Assembly (NCBI RefSeq): GCF_044904665.1
Contig: NZ_JADIKM010000002.1
Coordinates: forward strand, 186,001 to 250,000
Reading direction: 5' to 3'
DNA length: 64,000 nt
Origin: Dyella_A ginsengisoli
Lineage (GTDB): Bacteria > Pseudomonadota > Gammaproteobacteria > Xanthomonadales > Rhodanobacteraceae
Position 1 is the stretch's first letter, and every line of letters starts with the position of its first letter. The notes under the pieces were generated by a model, which saw only the letters and a list, made by a program, of their open reading frames with translations, was not told the DNA's origin and searched no databases. Shown here one piece after another: positions 1 to 7,247 of the stretch. The position numbers and the translations under genes are program-made.

Positions 1-441
1 ATGCGCGGGGTCAAGCCCGACCCGGACCTGCGCGAGCCGATGCGCTGGGAGCGCAGTGCACGCGCCGCCGGCGAGACCCGCTGGAAGCCCTCGACGTCGC
101 ACGATGGCGCGGACGTCTCGGTGCAGGCCGAGCTGGCAGACCCCAATTCACTGCTGGCCCGCTACCGGACGCTGATCCACTGGCGCGAGCAGATCCCCGC
201 GCTGCGCGACGGCGCGCTGACCGCCTTCGCCAGCGACAACGCGCAGGTGGTGGGCTGGCAGCTGGCGGATGCCGGCGAACGCGTGCTGGTGCTGCACAAC
301 CTCTCCGGCCAGGCGCAGACCGTGGCGCTCGGCGACGGCGCGCAGGAGTTCTCCACGATCGCGCGCCAGACCGGCTCCGGCGCCACGCTCGACGGCCGCC
401 GGCTGGTGTTGCCGCCTTACGCCTCGGTGATCCTGCAGTGA
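1..441 (+). CDS. GH13 alpha-amylase/alpha-glucosidase family enzyme, C-terminal part (5' end outside window)
   Basis: The window opens in frame inside a GH13 glycoside hydrolase. The visible 146 residues begin with a GxKPDxxxREPMRW stretch, which in GH13 enzymes lies just after the last catalytic-barrel motifs. They continue with the helix carrying 'LIHWREQIPALRDG' and a C-terminal beta domain ending in 'LVLPPYASVILQ'. The catalytic Asp/Glu/Asp residues lie upstream of the window, so substrate specificity cannot be judged. The first codon reads ATG, but this is almost certainly an internal methionine. The stop overlaps the region just ahead of the GH31 gene on the same strand, so the two are probably one operon for alpha-glucan breakdown. 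Confidence 0.85.
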   Translation: MRGVKPDPDLREPMRWERSARAAGETRWKPSTSHDGADVSVQAELADPNSLLARYRTLIHWREQIPALRDGALTAFASDNAQVVGWQLADAGERVLVLHNLSGQAQTVALGDGAQEFSTIARQTGSGATLDGRRLVLPPYASVILQ

Positions 442-485
442 CGCCGGCGATCCCGCTCTCCCGTTCCCCGATGCAAGGTTTCCGC

Positions 486-2858
486 ATGTCCCACTTCACG
501 CCACGCCACCTGACGCTTGCCCTCGGCCTCTGCCTCGGCACGACGATCATGCCGGCGTCCGCCGCAGCGGCCGATGCCGCTTTCACCGCGCAGGTGGCGC
601 ACGGCAGCCTCAACCTCGCCGACGGCAACGACCGCATCGCGATCGGCTTCATCACGCCGAACACCGTGCGCGTGCACGTGCTGCCCAACGGCGAAAGCAG
701 CCCCGCCTCCATCGTGATCGACCCGAAGGCGATGCCGGCCGCGCTTACCGACGTGAAAACCGGCACCGCGGGCGGCGTCACCACACTATCCACCGCAGCG
801 GCCACGCTGCGCTGGGATGCGCGCGACGGCAGCCTTCAGTTTTCGGACGCGGCCGGGCACGTGCTGCTGACCCAGCATGAGCTGGGCGCACTCGCCAAAG
901 GCGAGCTGTCGCTGGATCACGCCAAGGGCGATCCGCTTTACGGCATCGGCGGCTACAACGCCACCGAGGACGCCAGCGCCGGCCTGCTGCGCACCGGCAA
1001 GCAGACCATCACCGCCGGCGAGCAGGGCCATGCCGGTGCGCCGCTGGTGTGGAGCACCGCCGGCTACGGCGTGCTGATCGATACCGTGGGCGGCACCTTC
1101 CATCTCGACGGCAGCCGCATCACCGCCGGCGATACCTCGCGCAAGGACCTGGACTACTACCTGATCGCTGGCGCGCCGAAGCAGATCTTCGCCGACGTAG
1201 CCAAGGTCAGCGGCCACACGCCGCTGTTCCCGAAATGGGCGATGGGCTTCACCAACAGCCAGTGGGGCATCGACGAGAAGGAGCTGCTGCAGATCGTCGA
1301 CACCTACCGCGCCAAGCACATCCCGATCGACAACTTCACGCTGGACTTCGACTGGAAGGACTGGGGCAACGACTGGGGCGAGTTCACCTGGAACACTGCC
1401 AAGTTTCCCGATGGCCCCAGCGGCAAGCTCAAGCAGATGCTCGACGCGCGTGGCATCAAGCTCACCGGCATCATGAAGCCGCGGGTGCACGTGAACACCA
1501 TCGAGGGTCGCGAGGCAGCCGAGAGCGGTTACTTCCTCAAGGGCAACAAGCCGGCCAAGGACTATTTCTCCGGCAAGCTGGTGCGCGAGATCGACTTCGC
1601 CAATCCGAAAGCGCGGACGTGGTTCTTCGACCACATGAAGAGCGCGTTCCAGTCCGGCATCGTCGGCTGGTGGAACGACGAAGCCGACAACGTCGACATC
1701 GACACCCAGCACCAGGACATGCAGCGCGCGATCTACGACGGCCAGCGCGCCATCACCGACCAGCGCGTGTGGTCGATCAGCCGCAACTTCTACCTTGGCG
1801 CACAGCGCTACGCCTACGGCATGTGGTCAGGCGACATCCACACCGGCTTTGCCAGCATGGCCGGCCAGCGTGCGCGCATGCTGAGCGCCATCGACGTGGG
1901 TGCGATGCAGTGGGGCATGGACACCGGCGGCTTCACCGCGGGCACGCCGACGCCGGAGAACTACGCGCGCTGGGTGCAGTTCGGCGCCTTCGTGCCGGTG
2001 TTCCGGGTGCACGGCGACTCCAGCCAGAAGCGCCAGCCGTGGTTGTACGGGCCGACCGCCGAAAAGGCCGCCGCCGATGCGATCCGGCTGCGCTATAGCC
2101 TGATCCCCTACATCTATAGCTACGAAGACCAGCGTCGCCTCACCGGCGTCGGGCTGGTGCGCCCGCTGGTGTTTGGATGGCCAGACGATCCCAAGGTGCG
2201 CAACGACGTGGCCAGCTGGATGTTCGGCGAGAGCCTGCTGGTGTCTCCGGTGGTCGAGCAGGGCCAGACGTCGAAGACGATCTACCTGCCCGCTGGCCCG
2301 TGGACCGACTGGTTCACCGGCAAGCGCTACGCCGGCGGCCAGAGCGTGACGCTGGCGATCGACGCGAAGACCTGGGGCGACATTCCGCTGTTCGTGCGCG
2401 ACGGCGCCATCGTGCCGACCCAGCCGGTGATGGACTACGTGGGCCAGCATCCGGTGACGCAGGTGGACGTGGAGATGTTCCCCGCCGCGCAGCGCAGCCG
2501 CTTCAACGTCTACGACGATGACGGCGACACGTACGCCTACGAGCGCGGCGCCTACTTCCGCCAGCCGCTGTCGCTGCAGCGCACGGCCGGCGGCGTACGG
2601 GTGCAGACCGGCGCCATCGAGGGCAGCTACGTCCCGGCGCTGAAGTTCTACCTGCTCAAGGTGCACGGCGACGCAGCCAGGGCGGTGACCGGTGACGGCA
2701 GGGCCCTGCCGCACGCCGCCAGCCTCGATGCTCTCAACGCCGCCGCCAGCGAAGGCTGGACCACCGGCACCGATCGATTCGGCGCGGTCACCTATGTCCG
2801 GGTGAACGCCGCGCAGGCGCGAACCCTCGCGCTGGTTTGGGGGCACGCGCCCATGTAA
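486..2858 (+). CDS. Exported GH31 alpha-glucosidase family protein
   Basis: A 790-residue glycoside hydrolase family 31 protein that would release glucose (or xylose) from the non-reducing ends of alpha-glucosides. The start at 486 is preferred over an in-frame ATG at 438 because it gives a clean signal peptide (basic start, hydrophobic LALGLCLG core, ASAAAADA cleavage region). The nucleophile Asp is in 'GWWNDEAD' at about residue 398, the acid/base Asp is in 'MWSGD' at about residue 450, and 'PVFRVHGD' is the conserved substrate-binding strand. A beta-sandwich C-terminal domain follows. It lies 44 bp after the GH13 gene. Specificity (maltose, isomaltose or xylose) cannot be read from sequence alone; the neighbours favour maltodextrins. 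Confidence 0.9.
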   Translation: MSHFTPRHLTLALGLCLGTTIMPASAAAADAAFTAQVAHGSLNLADGNDRIAIGFITPNTVRVHVLPNGESSPASIVIDPKAMPAALTDVKTGTAGGVTTLSTAAATLRWDARDGSLQFSDAAGHVLLTQHELGALAKGELSLDHAKGDPLYGIGGYNATEDASAGLLRTGKQTITAGEQGHAGAPLVWSTAGYGVLIDTVGGTFHLDGSRITAGDTSRKDLDYYLIAGAPKQIFADVAKVSGHTPLFPKWAMGFTNSQWGIDEKELLQIVDTYRAKHIPIDNFTLDFDWKDWGNDWGEFTWNTAKFPDGPSGKLKQMLDARGIKLTGIMKPRVHVNTIEGREAAESGYFLKGNKPAKDYFSGKLVREIDFANPKARTWFFDHMKSAFQSGIVGWWNDEADNVDIDTQHQDMQRAIYDGQRAITDQRVWSISRNFYLGAQRYAYGMWSGDIHTGFASMAGQRARMLSAIDVGAMQWGMDTGGFTAGTPTPENYARWVQFGAFVPVFRVHGDSSQKRQPWLYGPTAEKAAADAIRLRYSLIPYIYSYEDQRRLTGVGLVRPLVFGWPDDPKVRNDVASWMFGESLLVSPVVEQGQTSKTIYLPAGPWTDWFTGKRYAGGQSVTLAIDAKTWGDIPLFVRDGAIVPTQPVMDYVGQHPVTQVDVEMFPAAQRSRFNVYDDDGDTYAYERGAYFRQPLSLQRTAGGVRVQTGAIEGSYVPALKFYLLKVHGDAARAVTGDGRALPHAASLDALNAAASEGWTTGTDRFGAVTYVRVNAAQARTLALVWGHAPM

Positions 2859-2988
2859 GCCCGCGCGCCCCTTCGGAGGGAGCTGTCGATACACCACACG
2901 TGCGGTCGGGGGGGCCGCGCGACGGCGTCGTCTGCTCCCGATTTTCCCCTGCCATGCCGGCCGGGGCCATCACTGAAGGAGAAGGTCG

Positions 2989-5028
2989 ATGTTCGCAAGC
3001 AGGAAGTTTCCCCGGGAGGGATTGCAGCACCGCACGACCGCGCGCCGCGCACTCTGGCTCGCCCTGGCCGCCACGCTGGCGGTGGGCACCCTGCCCGTCA
3101 CGGCACGCGCCGCCACCAACGACAACAACGTGGAGTGGAACGGCCTGTTCCACGACCAGGGCCCACTGTTCGACAACCACGTGGAACCCACGTCCGCCCA
3201 GGCGGTGACGCTGACCTTCCGCACGTTCAAGGGTGACATCACCAGCGCCACCATCAAGTACTACGACAGCGCCGACAGCGCCTTCCACACCGTGGCGATG
3301 AGCTGGTCGTCCAACGACGCCACCGGCACCTTCGATTACTGGAAGGGCACCATTCCGGCCAGCGCCTCGGAGAAGTACTACCGCTTCAAGATCACCGACG
3401 GCACGGCCACCGCCTGGTACAACGCCGCCGGCATCAGCTCGTCCGAGCCCAGCTCCGGCGACTTCTTCATCATCCCCGGCTTCACCACCCCGGCGTGGAT
3501 GAAGAACGGCGTGATGTACCAGATCTTCCCCGACCGCTTCTACAACGGCTCCACCGCCAACGACGTCACCAACGGCCAGTACACCTACTCCGGCTGCGCC
3601 ACCGAAAAGCACGCATGGGGATCGAGCGTGTTCGCCAACGTCAGCGGCTGCAACACCGCGGTGTTCTTCGGCGGTGACCTCGCCGGCATCGACCAGAAGC
3701 TCGGCTACATCAAGAACACCGTCGGCGCGAACATCCTCTACCTCAATCCGATCTTCCTCTCGCCGAGCAACCACAAGTACGACACCGAGGACTACATGAC
3801 GGTGGACCCGGCGTTCGGCAGCAACAGCACGCTGCAGACGCTGAGCGCGGACATCCACAGCACCAGCAACGGGCCGAAGGGCTACCTGGTGCTCGACGGC
3901 GTGTTCAACCACACCGGCGACACGCACAAGTGGTTCGACCGCTACAACTGGTGGACCAGCATCACCGGCGCCTACGAGTCGCAGTCCAGCCCCACCTACG
4001 GCTACTACACGTTCCAGAGCTGGCCCAACACCTACTCCGGATTCTTCGGCTATTCCAGCATGCCCAAGCTGGACTATGGCGCCAGCGGCTCGGCGGTACG
4101 CAACGCCATCTACGGCTCAGCCAGTTCCGTGGTGCAGACCTACCTGAAGTCGCCCTATTCGATCGACGGCTGGCGGCTGGACGCGGCCGAATACATCGAC
4201 GCCGGCGGCAACGGCGGCAAGGACGCCACCAACCACCAGATCATGGCCGAGATGCGCAGCGCGGTGAAATCGGTCAACGCCAATGCCGACATCCTCGGCG
4301 AGTTCTGGGGCAACGCCGGACCGTGGACCACCAACGGCACCGAGTGGGACGGCGCGATGAACTACGACGGCTTCACCCAGCCGGTGTCGGAGTGGATCAC
4401 CGGCCAGGACTACGGCGGCGGCAGCGCATCGATCCCGGCCTCGCAGTTCGACAGCTGGCTGCACGGCACGCGGGCCAACTACCCGACCAACGTGCAGCAG
4501 GTGATGAGCAACTTCCTCTCCAGCCACGACATCACCCGCTTCGGCAACCGCGCCGGCGGCGACATCTGGAAGACCTACCTCGCGCTGATCTTCCAGATGA
4601 CCTACGTAGGCACGCCGACGATCTACTACGGCGACGAATACGGCATGCAGGGCGGCGCCGATCCAGACAATCGCCGCACCTTCGACTGGACCGTCGGCAC
4701 CAGCACCAACAGCGCCGTGGCACTCACCGGCAAGCTCACCGCCATCCGCAACGCCTACCCCGCGCTGCGCACCGGCTCGTTCATGAGCCTGCTCACCGAC
4801 GACACCAACAAGCTCTATGTCTATGGCCGTTTCGACGCCACCAACCGCATCGCGGTGGCGCTCAACAACGACAGCACCAGCCACACGGTGAACGTGCCGG
4901 TATGGCAGCTGAGCATGACCAACGGCAGCACGGTCACCGACCTGCTCTCGGGCACGCACTACACAGTGCAGAACGGCGTGGTGAGCGTGAGCGTCAACGG
5001 GCACTACGGCGCGATCCTCGCGCAGTAA
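2989..5028 (+). CDS. Secreted GH13 alpha-amylase/neopullulanase-like enzyme with N-terminal beta domain
   Basis: A 679-residue secreted GH13 enzyme. The signal peptide spans about residues 1-41 (RRALWLALAATLAVG then ARAA). Residues ~43-155 form a beta-rich CBM34-like module ('VEWNGLFHDQGP'), as in neopullulanases and cyclomaltodextrinases. The barrel begins at 'NGVMYQIFPDRFYNG'. All four GH13 motifs are present: DGVFNHTG, GWRLDAAEY (nucleophile Asp398), ILGEFWG (acid/base Glu438) and SSHD (Asp514). A C-terminal beta domain closes the protein. A strong Shine-Dalgarno AAGGAGAAGG lies just before the ATG. Together with the preceding glucosidase it would degrade starch or pullulan outside the cytoplasm. 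Exact product specificity is not determined. Confidence 0.92.
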   Translation: MFASRKFPREGLQHRTTARRALWLALAATLAVGTLPVTARAATNDNNVEWNGLFHDQGPLFDNHVEPTSAQAVTLTFRTFKGDITSATIKYYDSADSAFHTVAMSWSSNDATGTFDYWKGTIPASASEKYYRFKITDGTATAWYNAAGISSSEPSSGDFFIIPGFTTPAWMKNGVMYQIFPDRFYNGSTANDVTNGQYTYSGCATEKHAWGSSVFANVSGCNTAVFFGGDLAGIDQKLGYIKNTVGANILYLNPIFLSPSNHKYDTEDYMTVDPAFGSNSTLQTLSADIHSTSNGPKGYLVLDGVFNHTGDTHKWFDRYNWWTSITGAYESQSSPTYGYYTFQSWPNTYSGFFGYSSMPKLDYGASGSAVRNAIYGSASSVVQTYLKSPYSIDGWRLDAAEYIDAGGNGGKDATNHQIMAEMRSAVKSVNANADILGEFWGNAGPWTTNGTEWDGAMNYDGFTQPVSEWITGQDYGGGSASIPASQFDSWLHGTRANYPTNVQQVMSNFLSSHDITRFGNRAGGDIWKTYLALIFQMTYVGTPTIYYGDEYGMQGGADPDNRRTFDWTVGTSTNSAVALTGKLTAIRNAYPALRTGSFMSLLTDDTNKLYVYGRFDATNRIAVALNNDSTSHTVNVPVWQLSMTNGSTVTDLLSGTHYTVQNGVVSVSVNGHYGAILAQ

Positions 5029-5051
5029 ACATCTTCAACGGCGACACCAGC

Positions 5052-5075
5052 AGGGCCGCACATGCGGCCCTGTTC
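5052..5075. terminator. Candidate terminator hairpin after the amylase gene
   Basis: A perfect 9-bp stem (AGGGCCGCA / TGCGGCCCT) with a 2-nt loop lies 24 bp after the amylase stop, between that gene and the convergent ydcF-like gene. It is followed by GTTCTCC rather than a clear T run, so intrinsic termination is plausible but not certain. Confidence 0.5.
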
Positions 5076-5120
5076 TCCGAAGTGGCGGCATTGCGTGGAC
5101 GGGTGCCGCCCGTGGCCACA

Positions 5121-5933
5121 TCAAGCCCAGCCGCGCAGCTTGTACATCCACAGGCCGATGTACTCGTGCAGGCAGCGCGAACTCAGCCACAGCGCGGTGC
5201 GCCTCGGGCGCCAGCCCGGCTGCACCCGATGGTAGCCAGCCTCATGGCCGATCGAGGGCGCCTCGATCACCTGCAGACCCTGCTGGCGAAAGCTGGCCGC
5301 GGCGCGCGCCATGTGCATCGGCGAAGTCACCAGCAGCACGCGGTGCCAGCCTTCGCGCCGAAGGATCGCCGCCGAGTACAGCGCGTTCTGGCGGGTGGTC
5401 GCGCTCTGCGCCTCGGTGACCAGCGCAGCGGCAGGCACGCCTTGCTCGCGCAGCTCGATCGCCATGTGCCCGGCGGCGCCGTGGCCACCGGAGAGCAGCA
5501 TATGCGCCGCGCGCCCGGCGCGATAAAGCTGCAGGCCGAAGCCCACGCGCGTCGCCTCGGTGTCGGCCGGATCGCTGTCCCAGTCCTGCTCCGTGTCGGG
5601 GATCGCGCCACCACCGAGCACCACGATGGCATCGGCCTGCGGATAATCGCCCGCGGCCGTGGGCGGATACGCCCCGGTCAAACCGCGTTGCAGCAGCAGG
5701 GCGAAGCTCGGCGCCGCACACAGGCCCAGCCACAGCACTCCGAGGCACAGCAGCACCGCACCGGTGCGGTAGCGTCTTGCCAGCAGCGCGATGGTCCCGC
5801 CCAGGACCATCAGCGCGGCCTGGTTCCACGGCTGGCTCAGGCGTTCGAGAGCGTCGATGAGGATCACCGGCGTGAGGATCGACCACGGTGCCGTGACGTG
5901 CAAGGTATTCCCGCGCCGATCAGGCCGCAGCAC
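5121..5933 (-). CDS. YdcF/SanA-type DUF218 membrane protein
   Basis: A 270-residue protein with two hydrophobic segments near the N terminus (VILIDAL...AALMVLGGTIALLA and TGAVLLCLGVLWLGLCAAP), then a soluble DUF218 domain starting at 'ADAIVVLGGG'. That domain carries the family's 'LLSGGHG...' and 'T.SATTRQNALYSAAIL' stretches and 'VTSPMHMARA'. DUF218 proteins are inner-membrane proteins linked to envelope integrity; no reaction is firmly assigned. The first codon is GTG at 5933. A GTG or TTG slightly downstream would give a shorter N terminus, so the start is uncertain. It lies 90 bp downstream of luxR on the same strand and converges with the amylase gene. Confidence 0.82.
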   Translation of the reverse strand: MLRPDRRGNTLHVTAPWSILTPVILIDALERLSQPWNQAALMVLGGTIALLARRYRTGAVLLCLGVLWLGLCAAPSFALLLQRGLTGAYPPTAAGDYPQADAIVVLGGGAIPDTEQDWDSDPADTEATRVGFGLQLYRAGRAAHMLLSGGHGAAGHMAIELREQGVPAAALVTEAQSATTRQNALYSAAILRREGWHRVLLVTSPMHMARAAASFRQQGLQVIEAPSIGHEAGYHRVQPGWRPRRTALWLSSRCLHEYIGLWMYKLRGWA

Positions 5934-6023
5934 CCGCCGAGGCGCAAAAGCCCGTCCCCCGAACCCTTCAGTCTCAGGCCTGGCGCGGCGCGGCGAAGTC
6001 GAAGCGGCGTCCGGGACGCTCGA

Positions 6024-6737
6024 TCACAACAAGCCCAGCACCAGCGCCTTGGCCACTGCCTCGGTCTTGTTGGCGGCGTCGAGCTTGGCGATGCAGCGGT
6101 TGATGTGGAAGGCCACGGTGCGCGGGGTGATGGCCAGGATCATGCCGATCTCGTCGGCGGTCTTGCCGGCCGCGCTCCAGCGCAGCACCTCGCATTCGCG
6201 CAGCGAGAGCGGCTCCAGCGGCGGGGCGGCCATGCCCGGCAACGTGGCTACCAGTCCCTGCGCGGTGTGGGCCAGCCAGAGCAACTGCATCTCGTGGCGC
6301 TCCAGCTCGGCGGCCGTCACCGGATCGTGCGAGCGAGCCACCGACATCAGGCCGACCGCGCCGGCATGTCCGCGCGAACTCACCGCCCAGCCGTGGCGGA
6401 TGCCGAACGAGCGCGCCTCCTCCCAGAACTGCGGCTGGTCGTCGCCATCGCCATCACCCCAGACCACCGGCGTGCTGACTTGCAGGACGCGGCGCACCAG
6501 CGGATCGACTTCCAGATATTGCCGCTGGAAATAGCGGTCGAGCCACGCCTTGGGGTACGTGCTGGCCCAATGCAGCGCGGGCTGTGCGATGGGCAGCGGC
6601 TGGCGATGGACGTAGGAGCAGTGCTCGAAGCCGAGTTCGGCGGTCACGTCGCGCATCGCGCCCACGAGGTGGTCGAGCGATGTCGTCGCATCGCCCAGCC
6701 GGATCAGGCATTGCTCGCGCCACGACACCAAAGCCAC
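6024..6737 (-). CDS. LuxR-family regulator with autoinducer-binding domain (solo)
   Basis: A 237-residue quorum-sensing type regulator. Residues ~15-165 form the AHL-binding domain and ~175-235 the GerE helix-turn-helix ('LSLRECEVLRWSAAGKTADEIG...TVAFHINRCIAKL'). The residues that hold acyl-homoserine lactones in TraR/LuxR are conserved: W65 and Y69 (W-x3-Y), D78-P79 and W93. A ligand-responsive protein is therefore more likely than a degenerate one. No luxI homologue is present in the window, so it is a solo unless the synthase lies elsewhere. A CT-N12-AG dyad lies 21 bp upstream of the start (separate entry), suggesting autoregulation. The ligand is unknown. Confidence 0.9.
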   Translation of the reverse strand: MALVSWREQCLIRLGDATTSLDHLVGAMRDVTAELGFEHCSYVHRQPLPIAQPALHWASTYPKAWLDRYFQRQYLEVDPLVRRVLQVSTPVVWGDGDGDDQPQFWEEARSFGIRHGWAVSSRGHAGAVGLMSVARSHDPVTAAELERHEMQLLWLAHTAQGLVATLPGMAAPPLEPLSLRECEVLRWSAAGKTADEIGMILAITPRTVAFHINRCIAKLDAANKTEAVAKALVLGLL

Positions 6738-6758
6738 CTCCGGCTTACCCCATGCTGC

Positions 6759-6774
6759 CTGTCAGAAATGACAG
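6759..6774. promoter_or_regulatory. lux-box-like dyad upstream of luxR
   Basis: CTGTCA-GAAA-TGACAG is a perfect inverted repeat that also fits the CT-N12-AG rule of LasR/RhlR/LuxR-type operators. It ends 21 bp before the luxR start codon, so a bound regulator would sit on or near the luxR promoter. No experimental support; assignment rests on symmetry, spacing and the adjacent regulator. Confidence 0.55.
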
Positions 6775-7049
6775 TTTCCCCGACGATGCCACCCGACATC
6801 CAATAGCGCCAGGCCGCCCCGGCGGCTCAGCAGGGGACAACCGCGGAGCGCGCCCTCGCGCCTCCCACCCCGTCAGGAAGGGACAACGGACGCCCGATCC
6901 AAGGATGGATACCCCCTTCCTCGCCCTGTTCCCGAACGCCTTGCCCCGCATCCGGTTGACTTCCTGCGCCGATGATCGCACCGGCCGGGTGCCGTCCCTG
7001 CGCGTCGCGTAACCGCCCCTCCCTCGCTATCGCAAGCCTGCGCGGTGCA

Positions 7050-7063
7050 TGAATACGTATGCA
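7050..7063. promoter_or_regulatory. Candidate LacI-family operator (TGAATACGTATGCA)
   Basis: A near-perfect palindrome with a central CG and ATACGTAT core, the typical architecture of LacI-family operators. It lies about 185 bp upstream of the glycosidase-permease operon. Maltose regulators of the MalR type belong to this family. The cognate regulator is not proven; a LacI-type gene at 49.9-51 kb is one candidate. Confidence 0.4.
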
Positions 7064-7247
7064 GCCGCTGGTTGCTGCACTGCGATGCTACCTAGCATCA
7101 GGGGGCTTGGCCGGTGACGGCGCGGATGCATGTTGCGAGCGCAGCATGCGAGGGGTGCCGCCGCGTGACATAACGAACGCCGGCATCGTTCGAGGAGAGA
7201 CCCTGCATGATCCTGACCCTTCCCCACGTGCCGCGCGGGGTGATCGC

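Larger units (their letters stand above)
6738..7247. other. Divergent intergenic region between luxR and the glycosidase gene
   Basis: About 510 bp without a convincing gene. It holds the lux-box-like dyad next to luxR and a LacI-type palindrome nearer the glycosidase. It also holds two small hairpins at about 7061-7078 (GCAGC...GCTGC) and 7083-7098 (GATGCT-ACCT-AGCATC). The open reading frame reaching back to 7059 is judged to be non-coding upstream sequence. Confidence 0.6.

Noticed and set aside
438..485. Upstream ATG start for the GH31 gene
   Set aside because: It overlaps the end of the preceding GH13 gene and would bury the signal peptide behind 16 extra residues.
3930..6806. 958-residue open frame spanning the amylase 3' end, ydcF and luxR
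   Set aside because: It overlaps three well-supported genes in other frames, is rich in Arg/Gln/His as expected for a shadow of GC-rich coding DNA, and has no domain.
7059..7247. Upstream in-frame extension of the six-hairpin glycosidase
   Set aside because: The 63 extra residues are low quality and would hide a good signal peptide at 7248; the region carries the operator-like palindromes instead.
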